Positions 14,199-18,960 of a stretch of DNA of 18,960 nucleotides are shown here, piece by piece. Both the position numbers and the translations under genes were made by a program. The stretch is from NCBI GenBank assembly GCA_033722375.1, contig JAWVZB010000064.1, positions 1 to 18,960 on the forward strand, written 5' to 3'. How positions within the stretch are numbered: the first letter of the stretch is position 1; every line of letters begins with the position of its first letter. The notes beneath the pieces are model-generated. The model was not told where the DNA came from. It ran no database searches and saw only the letters and a list, made by a program, of their open reading frames with translations. The DNA is from JAWVZB01 sp033722375 (GTDB lineage Bacteria > Actinomycetota > Nitriliruptoria > Nitriliruptorales > Nitriliruptoraceae).

Positions 14199-15049
14199 CC
14201 ACCGACACGGGATGGGTCCGCGACCGGCAGCTGCCGGCGGTGCACCTCGACGAGGTGCTGGCCACGGCCGAGCTGCTGGACCGCAACGACCGCAAGTACG
14301 TGCTCCAGCTCGATGACCTCGACGAGCTCGTCGCAGCGATCCCTGCCGACTGGCGGGTACTGGTCATCGACGGCAGGTCGCAGCAGCGCTACCGCTCCGT
14401 GTATCTGGACGACCTGAGGCTGGGGTGCTTCTACGCCACGGCCCGGCGGCGACCGCACCGTTCCAAGGTCCGCATCCGTAGCTACCTCGACAGCGACCTG
14501 CACTGGTTGGAGATCAAACTCCACGACGCGGCTGGCCGCACCGTCAAACACCGCCGAGCCACCACCGCGGACCCCTTGCTGACGGATCGCGAGCGCGCGT
14601 TCGTTCGGGCGAAGGCCACCGACGACGTCGTCGTCGACGAGCTCCGTCCCGTGCTGACGACGGCTTACGGCCGCTCGACCGTGCTGCTGCCGTCAGACTG
14701 CGGGCGGTTGACCATCGACCGAGGTCTCTACGCAACGGATGCCGACGGTCGGTCGGTGGATACCGGAGAGCTCGTGGTGGTAGAGACCAAGAGCCCGGGC
14801 CAGCCGACCGCCGCGGATCGGCTGCTCTGGTGCCACGGACACCGGCCCGTGGCGATCAGCAAGTATGCGACGTGTCTGGCTGCGCTCCACCCGACGCTGC
14901 CCCGCAACCGGTGGCACCGCCTACTGCGCGACCGGGTCCTCCCTGCCGCGCTCCCCGGTTCCGACGCCTGGGTGCCGGCACACTTGGGGAGGGCAGTTGC
15001 CCGCACGCCACGAGCCCTGTCCTGGGCCGGAGTCGCCCATGCCTGCTGA
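14195..15049 (+). CDS. VTC (TTM-fold) polyphosphate polymerase domain protein
   Basis: 284-residue protein consisting of a single VTC domain, the triphosphate-tunnel fold that in yeast Vtc4 makes polyphosphate from ATP. The basic tunnel residues are present in order: K34 (DRKYVL), R66/R68 (QRYRSVYLD), R93 and R95 (KVRIRSY), K108 (LEIKL), K118 (VKHRR), R160 (YGRST) and R176 (TIDRG), then the metal-binding E197 (VVETKS) and K223 (SKYATCL). This matches the catalytic set by motif, so activity is plausible. There is no SPX domain, unlike yeast Vtc4, and no transmembrane helix; the coupled DUF4956 protein would supply membrane attachment. Its 3' end overlaps the response-regulator start by 11 nt. 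The product could be polyphosphate or another phosphate-containing chain; only the fold is certain. Confidence 0.9.
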   Translation: MTTDTGWVRDRQLPAVHLDEVLATAELLDRNDRKYVLQLDDLDELVAAIPADWRVLVIDGRSQQRYRSVYLDDLRLGCFYATARRRPHRSKVRIRSYLDSDLHWLEIKLHDAAGRTVKHRRATTADPLLTDRERAFVRAKATDDVVVDELRPVLTTAYGRSTVLLPSDCGRLTIDRGLYATDADGRSVDTGELVVVETKSPGQPTAADRLLWCHGHRPVAISKYATCLAALHPTLPRNRWHRLLRDRVLPAALPGSDAWVPAHLGRAVARTPRALSWAGVAHAC

Positions 15050-15746
15050 CACCGACAAGACGACCATCGTCGTGGTTGACGACGAGGAACACATCCGTGA
15101 GCTGCTGCGGATGGGCCTGTCGATGCGCGGCTACGGGGTCGTGGAAGCTGACGACGGCCGCGAGGCGCTGCGGATCATCGAGGACGAACAGCCAGCGCTC
15201 GTGGTTCTGGACGTGATGATGCCGGGGCTGGACGGCTTCGAGGCCGCCCGCCGGTTGCGCCGGGCTGCGGGACAGCACCGCGAGACACCGATCATCTTCC
15301 TCACGGCACGCGACGAGACCGAGGACCGGATCCAGGGGCTGCGGCTCGGTAGCGACGACTACGTGACCAAGCCGTTCTCGGTTGAGGAACTGGTCGAACG
15401 CGTCAACGCTGTGCTTCGTCGTTCCGGCGGCGGTGTGGCGAACACCAGCCGGCTGGAGTTCGAGGACCTGACCCTCGACGAGGAGACTCGGGAGGTCTGG
15501 CGCCATGGGCAGCCAATCGACCTCACCCCGACCGAGTACCGGCTGCTGCACTTCCTGCTCGCCAACGCTCGGCGGGTGCTCACGCGCGAGCAGATCCTGT
15601 CCAACGTCTGGGACTACGACTTCACGTCCAACGCGAGCGTGCTGGAAACCTACATCTCCTACCTGAGGCAGAAGATCGACGCGTACGACCCACCGTTGAT
15701 CCAAACCGTCCGAGGGGTCGGCTACAGCCTCCGACTGCCCCGCTGA
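15039..15746 (+). CDS. OmpR/PhoB-family two-component response regulator
   Basis: 235 residues. The receiver domain has the acidic pair D14-D15 (VVDDEEH), phospho-acceptor D58 (VVLDVMMPGLDG), the switch Thr of FLTARDE and the conserved Lys of VTKPFS. The C-terminal winged helix (about 135-232) carries LTPTEYRLLHFLL and the recognition-helix region VLETYISYLRQKID, ending TVRGVGYSL. GGAG at 15029-15032, 6 nt before the ATG, fixes the start inside the end of the VTC gene. As the last gene of the DUF4956-VTC operon it is likely co-regulated with its targets, and the histidine kinase facing it is the likely partner. The 18-bp boxes upstream of three local units are the expected kind of site. Confidence 0.95.
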   Translation: MPADTDKTTIVVVDDEEHIRELLRMGLSMRGYGVVEADDGREALRIIEDEQPALVVLDVMMPGLDGFEAARRLRRAAGQHRETPIIFLTARDETEDRIQGLRLGSDDYVTKPFSVEELVERVNAVLRRSGGGVANTSRLEFEDLTLDEETREVWRHGQPIDLTPTEYRLLHFLLANARRVLTREQILSNVWDYDFTSNASVLETYISYLRQKIDAYDPPLIQTVRGVGYSLRLPR

Positions 15747-17191
15747 CACCACCGGTGACGTCTACCCCGGGGTAATGCCTCCCGCCGGCTGTCGACCGCC
15801 GGGATCGTGAGCGACACGACGGCGCCTCCGTCCTGATGGTTCGCAGCGGTGACCGATCCGCCGTGCTCGCGGGCGATCGCTGCCACGATCGACAGCCCGA
15901 GCCCCGACCCCTCACCGGCCCGCGCGGGGTCGGCCTGCCAGAACCGGTCGAACGCCCTCGCGAGCGCTTCCTCGGGGAACCCGGGCCCGTGATCACGGAC
16001 AGCGACGACAGCGTCCGACCCGGCCCGGCGAGCCTGCACTTTGATCACGGTCCCGTCGGGGGTGTGCCGCAAGGCATTGGCCACGAGGTTGCCGATCGCC
16101 TGCCGCAGATGGGCCTGGTTCCCCACGACCGGGACCGGTTCGGGCGCATCCAGACGCACGGGCCGGTCCGGGTCGAGCGCCACCGCATCACTACAGGCGT
16201 CGGCCGCCAGGACCGCCAGGTCGACCCGGGCCTGCTCGACCGGTCGCTCCTCGTCGAGCCGGGCCAACAGCAACAGATCGTCGACCAGCACCCGCATGCG
16301 CTTGGCTTCCTGCTCGATACGGCGCACGGCCGTGGCCTGATCGACGTGCTCGCTGTCGGCACCCAGCCGGAACATCTCCGCGAACCCCTGGATCGACGTC
16401 AGTGGGGTCCGCAGCTCGTGACTTGCATCGGCAAGGAACCGCCGCAGCCGCGCCTCGGTGGCCTCGCGTTCACGGAATGCTGCCTCCAGATCGTCCAGCA
16501 TCCCGTTGAGCGCCTTCGCCAGCTGCCCAACCTCCGTGTTCGGCGAGGATGGATCCACCCGCTGGTCCAGCGATCCCTCCCGGATCGACCCGGCCGTCGC
16601 TGCCATCCGTTCCAGAGGCCGCAGACCACGACCGAGCACGATCCACGCGCCGGCCCCGAGGACCGCCACGAGCGCAACCCCGGCCATCGTGCCGATGACC
16701 AGCAGTCGGTCCAGTGACTCGGAGAGCGAGGTCAGGGGGCTCGCAGCAAGGGCGGAGGAGTCGCCCGGTCCCTGCTGGACGTAGACCCGCCAGTCCGTGT
16801 CGGAGGCAACCGATCCCACGGTGTACATCCCGGCCGCGGTCGGATCGATGCCGGTCAAGTCCGGCTCGACGTCAGCGTCGCCGACGTAGGTGACGTCCAC
16901 CAGCTCACCCCCCTCGAACAGCGCACCGTAGGTCCCCGGCGCTACGACGACGGGGCGGTCAGCCGGCAACGGCGGCGGCTCACCCGCGACATCGCCCGGC
17001 GGTGAGATGCCCGCGAATCCGGCCGGCCCTCGCAGGTCCCGGACCACAAGATCGAGGGCTGCCCGCAACTCCCGGTCGAAACGATCACGCTCCGCTTCCT
17101 CGAAAGCCCGGTAGGTACTCACCCCGTAGACCGTCACGCCCACCGCTAGAAGCCCGATCAGCGCCAACGTCAGACGCACCCGCAGGCTCAT
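15722..17191 (-). CDS. membrane sensor histidine kinase, partner of the adjacent response regulator
   Basis: 489-residue sensor kinase. TM1 (about 7-26) and TM2 (about 163-187) enclose an extracytoplasmic sensor of about 130 residues that I do not recognise. HAMP follows at about 188-240, then HisKA with the H-box ASHELRTPLTSIQGF (phosphorylatable H258), the N-box NLVANALRHTPDG (368-380), the G1 box DHGPGF (400-405) and the G2 box GSGLGLSIV (428-436). AGGGG 6 nt upstream supports the ATG at 17191. The last 25 bp overlap the 3' end of the response-regulator gene on the opposite strand, an unusual tail-to-tail arrangement for a cognate pair. The C-terminal tail after about 465 is Arg-rich and probably outside the catalytic domain. 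An upstream box suggests control by its own partner. Confidence 0.95.
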   Translation of the reverse strand: MSLRVRLTLALIGLLAVGVTVYGVSTYRAFEEAERDRFDRELRAALDLVVRDLRGPAGFAGISPPGDVAGEPPPLPADRPVVVAPGTYGALFEGGELVDVTYVGDADVEPDLTGIDPTAAGMYTVGSVASDTDWRVYVQQGPGDSSALAASPLTSLSESLDRLLVIGTMAGVALVAVLGAGAWIVLGRGLRPLERMAATAGSIREGSLDQRVDPSSPNTEVGQLAKALNGMLDDLEAAFREREATEARLRRFLADASHELRTPLTSIQGFAEMFRLGADSEHVDQATAVRRIEQEAKRMRVLVDDLLLLARLDEERPVEQARVDLAVLAADACSDAVALDPDRPVRLDAPEPVPVVGNQAHLRQAIGNLVANALRHTPDGTVIKVQARRAGSDAVVAVRDHGPGFPEEALARAFDRFWQADPARAGEGSGLGLSIVAAIAREHGGSVTAANHQDGGAVVSLTIPAVDSRREALPRGRRHRWCQRGSRRL

Positions 17192-17274
17192 CAGGTTCCC
17201 CTCATCGGGTCCCGCACCACTCGATCAAGACGGCCAACCGACGGCGACCGTGCCAACAAGGATGCCCGTCCAAC

Positions 17275-17292
17275 CTCAGAGAACCCTCAGAA
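17275..17292 (-). promoter_or_regulatory. candidate response-regulator box upstream of the histidine kinase
   Basis: The minus strand reads TTCTGAGGGTTCTCTGAG, 84 nt upstream of the kinase ATG. On the plus strand it is two CTCAGA units exactly 11 bp apart (17275 and 17286), the tandem direct-repeat layout typical of OmpR/PhoB-family sites. A CATCCT hexamer about 10 bp downstream could be the -10 element, though this is tentative. Confidence 0.65.
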
Positions 17293-17305
17293 CGCCGGTC
17301 CGAAT

Positions 17306-17337
17306 CCTTGACCGCGGAACCACCTCCACGGCCAAGG
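17306..17337 (-). terminator. 12-bp hairpin after the GNAT gene
   Basis: On the minus strand CCTTGGCCGTGG, an 8-nt loop and CCGCGGTCAAGG pair over 12 bp with two G-U wobbles. The same positions become A-C mismatches on the plus strand, so the structure makes sense as minus-strand RNA. It lies between the GNAT stop and the histidine-kinase promoter region. A smaller stem, GACAG/CTGTC (17380-17395), overlaps the GNAT stop. Confidence 0.5.
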
Positions 17338-17393
17338 TCGCCGGATGACACCGCTGGGCAGGTTGGCCCTGACCCACTCGACAGTCCTGGCTG

Positions 17394-17894
17394 TCAGTCT
17401 GCGCTACCCGCCAGCCAGTACTGCGCAGTCGCTAGCCGCCGGAAGCCCGCTGATTCGTACAGAGATCTGGCTGGCGTGTGCCCCTCGTCACCTCCGGTCT
17501 CCAGCATGATCACCGGGACACCAGCTTCGCGGAGATCCGAAACCGCGCGGTCCAGCAACTCGCGGCCCACACCACGCCCGCGGACCTCTGGAGCGACGGC
17601 GATCACCTCGACCTCGCCGTACTCGGACATCCCCGAAGAGGCGGGATGGATGCGGTAGCCGACGAAGCCGACGATCTCGCCCTTGTCTTCAGCGACGACG
17701 ACGTACGTCTCCGGTGACTCGCACGCTTCTCGGACGACAGCTTCGTGGTGCGCAGCCCAGGAGGGCGTGGCGAGTCGGTCCAAGGGACTGCCAAGCGCCT
17801 CATCGACGGCGACTTCGACACCCTTCCACGAGCGTCTTGCCAACTCCACGAGCGCGGTCACGTCTCCCTCGGCCTGGATCCGCAGCGTGGCCAT
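17394..17894 (-). CDS. GNAT-family N-acetyltransferase
   Basis: 166 residues with the GNAT fold, transferring an acetyl group from acetyl-CoA to an amine. The acetyl-CoA pyrophosphate-binding motif A is clear: VIAVAPEVRGRGVGRELLD, with R-G-R-G-V-G at 105-110. Motif B follows as ARSLYESAGFRRLATAQYW, including the conserved Tyr and Gly-Phe. The N-terminal part (about 1-60) is variable and gives no substrate clue. A GAGGG lies only 3 nt before the ATG, so spacing is tight, but no better start exists. It lies upstream of the histidine kinase on the same strand, separated by about 200 nt with a terminator-like hairpin, so it is probably unrelated to that regulon. Confidence 0.9.
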   Translation of the reverse strand: MATLRIQAEGDVTALVELARRSWKGVEVAVDEALGSPLDRLATPSWAAHHEAVVREACESPETYVVVAEDKGEIVGFVGYRIHPASSGMSEYGEVEVIAVAPEVRGRGVGRELLDRAVSDLREAGVPVIMLETGGDEGHTPARSLYESAGFRRLATAQYWLAGSAD

Positions 17895-18185
17895 CGTCCC
17901 TCAGCATGATCGTGGAGCGCGTGTCAACGAGACCGTAGACGAGCGCCCCATGCGTCCGGCCACGAGCCGCAGCGGGTCCGGCGTTCGCTGTGTGCGGAGC
18001 AGTCGCGGCAGGCCACCGCCCGGCACCACGGTGATGCGCGGCTCATTGGATGGGTCTCGGTTCCCCGTCCACGTGGTTCGGGCTTGATGGTCCAGGCCGA
18101 CACCGTGGGGGAACCGACCCTCTCGAAGTAGCGTCCCAATGAGACGATCAGATCGAGGATGCGGTAGCTGCCGGAGGTGAGCGTC
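17895..18185. other. gap with no recognisable gene
   Basis: Open frames exist on both strands (for example minus 17901-18191), but none has a family motif, a good ribosome-binding site or a recognisable composition signal. The stretch presumably holds the divergent promoters of the GNAT and lipoprotein genes. TAGCGT (18129-18134) and TAGCTG (18165-18170) are possible -10-like elements without -35 partners. Confidence 0.4.
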
Positions 18186-18563
18186 ATGCATGCGACTGCT
18201 AGCGCCGCAGGGCTGCGTGCGCGGCTGGTTCGAGTCTTTGGTCTAGGCGGAGTCGCGCTCCTCGCGCTGACCTCCTGCCTCGCCCCGCCTGACCGCGAGC
18301 GCATCGAGCTCGGCGGAGACTTGTACGGCGCGTCTGTGAACGGCTCGATTCTCAGCATCGAGGTGCCGACGTGCAATGGCGAACCGGAAGTCACGAAGCT
18401 GGAGGAGACCAACGATGAGGTACGTGTCGAGGTGGTGAGCCAGCGTCAACGAGGTGGGGACGACTGCCTCGATGGGGTCCAGGTCGAGCTCGACCGGCCG
18501 CTCGGCGACCGCGCGCTCATCGATGTGACGTCCGGGCGTGCGATCCGGGGCGACGAGCCCTGA
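18186..18563 (+). CDS. small predicted lipoprotein of unknown function
   Basis: 125-residue protein with a basic N-terminus, a hydrophobic stretch and a lipobox LTSC giving lipidation at Cys31, so it should be anchored to the outer face of the membrane. The mature part of about 95 residues has two cysteines (C63, C94) that could form a disulfide, and ends in a beta-rich segment with LDRPLGDRALIDVTSGRAI. I recognise no named domain. GGAGG at 18173-18177, 8 nt before the ATG, decides the start; a GTG at 18177 overlaps that site and is unlikely. The gene stands alone between the GNAT gene and the tRNAs. Confidence 0.72.
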   Translation: MHATASAAGLRARLVRVFGLGGVALLALTSCLAPPDRERIELGGDLYGASVNGSILSIEVPTCNGEPEVTKLEETNDEVRVEVVSQRQRGGDDCLDGVQVELDRPLGDRALIDVTSGRAIRGDEP

Positions 18564-18689
18564 GACGCCGCGACCGATCAGAGCGGGAGACGTGTAGGTC
18601 GAGACGCCCCAGGGGGCTTGCCTGAGGGCGGGACTCGTGGCTCCGCGGTGAAGCGGGCTGCCATGCGTCTCCTCGACAACGCCCGACCG

Positions 18690-18711
18690 TAGGCAGCAGA
18701 TAGGCAGCAAG
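18690..18711 (+). repeat. tandem 11-bp direct repeat TAGGCAGCA
   Basis: TAGGCAGCAGA (18690-18700) is followed immediately by TAGGCAGCAAG (18701-18711), nine identical bases in each unit. It lies in the otherwise empty 229-nt stretch between the lipoprotein and the tRNA-Lys gene. Its role is unknown. Confidence 0.6.
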
Positions 18712-18759
18712 CCTGTGGAAACCCCGGATGGGAGATCCACTGAGAACTCCGAAACAGCG

Positions 18760-18786
18760 GAGAACCGGCCGCCAGGGCCGGTTCTC
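18760..18786 (-). terminator. perfect 11-bp hairpin terminator of the tRNA operon
   Basis: GAGAACCGGCC and GGCCGGTTCTC pair perfectly around a 5-nt loop, beginning 6 nt after the 3' end of the tRNA-Lys gene in the minus direction. The downstream minus-strand sequence CGCTGTTTCG is only mildly T-rich. Confidence 0.8.
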
Positions 18787-18792
18787 TACGGG

Positions 18793-18865
18793 TGCGCCGC
18801 CAGGGACTCGAACCCCGAACCTGCCGGTTAAGAGCCGGATGCTCTGCCAATTGAGCTAGCGGCGC
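18793..18865 (-). tRNA. tRNA-Lys (anticodon CTT)
   Basis: 73-nt cloverleaf on the minus strand. The acceptor stem GCGCCGC/GCGGCGC pairs perfectly, the D arm reads GCTC-AATTGGCA-GAGC, the anticodon loop CTCTTAA carries CTT, and the T loop is TTCGAGT. The discriminator base is A, and CCA is not encoded. The first anticodon-stem pair (27-43) is a U-C mismatch, and the T stem has one G-U pair; neither prevents the fold. Confidence 0.95.
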
Positions 18866-18903
18866 AGGAGCGTGCCGGACCGTATCGGCTCGACGCGCCT
18901 CGG

Positions 18904-18960
18904 GGTGGCTGAGGGGACTTGAACCCCCGGCCTCCTGGACCACAACCAGGCGCTCTAACC
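18904..18960 (-). tRNA. tRNA-His (anticodon GTG), 5' end outside window
   Basis: The 3' three-quarters of a tRNA on the minus strand: an anticodon arm CCTGG-TTGTGGT-CCAGG with GTG, a T arm GGGGG-TTCAAGT-CCCCT and the acceptor 3' strand CAGCCAC followed by discriminator C, as expected for tRNA-His. The acceptor 5' strand and most of the D arm lie beyond base 18960. It is 38 nt upstream of tRNA-Lys and probably co-transcribed with it. Confidence 0.92.

Noticed and set aside
17901..18191. 96-residue minus-strand open frame between the GNAT and lipoprotein genes
   Set aside because: Its start lies inside the lipoprotein start region, it has no ribosome-binding site, and the translation shows no family signature.

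Overview
The window is a compact, GC-rich chromosomal segment on which nearly every stretch codes. Shine-Dalgarno spacing, GTG starts, GC-rich hairpin terminators without long U tracts, an actinobacterial-type KatG/Fur pair and OmpR-type two-component genes all suggest a high-GC actinobacterium. A deep lineage such as Nitriliruptoria or Acidimicrobiia is possible, but that placement is inference and no marker gene is present. Nothing points to a phage, an IS element or a CRISPR array.

Layout. (1) 1-2892, plus strand: the 3' part of an ABC-transporter ATPase, an Asp-box (BNR) beta-propeller protein, a MoaD/ThiS-type ubiquitin-fold protein ending in Gly-Gly (start overlaps the propeller stop by 4 nt), and an NTF2/SnoaL-like protein. 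(2) 2925-5744: a PerR-like Fur-family regulator divergent from katG, with a 7-1-7 palindrome in the shared promoter region and a strong hairpin after katG. (3) 5868-10957: a P-type (PII) cation ATPase, then an amino-acid permease fused to two universal-stress-protein domains; a 10-bp inverted repeat spans the permease ribosome-binding site. (4) 11029-11834: an APH-type phosphotransferase broken by three single-base frame changes.

(5) 12039-17191 is the most interesting block. It holds a secreted CotH-kinase lipoprotein (minus strand); a divergent operon of a DUF4956 membrane protein, a VTC/TTM-type polyphosphate polymerase domain protein and an OmpR-family response regulator; and, convergent with and overlapping the regulator, a membrane histidine kinase. 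An 18-bp box, approximately TTCnnAGGGTTCTCnGAG, lies 68-84 nt upstream of each of the three transcription units (CotH, DUF4956-VTC-regulator, kinase), always in the same orientation relative to its gene. This looks like one self-regulated surface or polyphosphate regulon whose chemistry is not described.

(6) 17394-18960: a GNAT acetyltransferase, a small lipoprotein of unknown function, and a minus-strand tRNA-His/tRNA-Lys pair ending in a perfect 11-bp hairpin; the tRNA-His gene runs off the window end. Gaps over about 200 nt (11835-12038, 17192-17393, 17895-18185, 18564-18792) hold no convincing protein gene. What they do contain is listed below.
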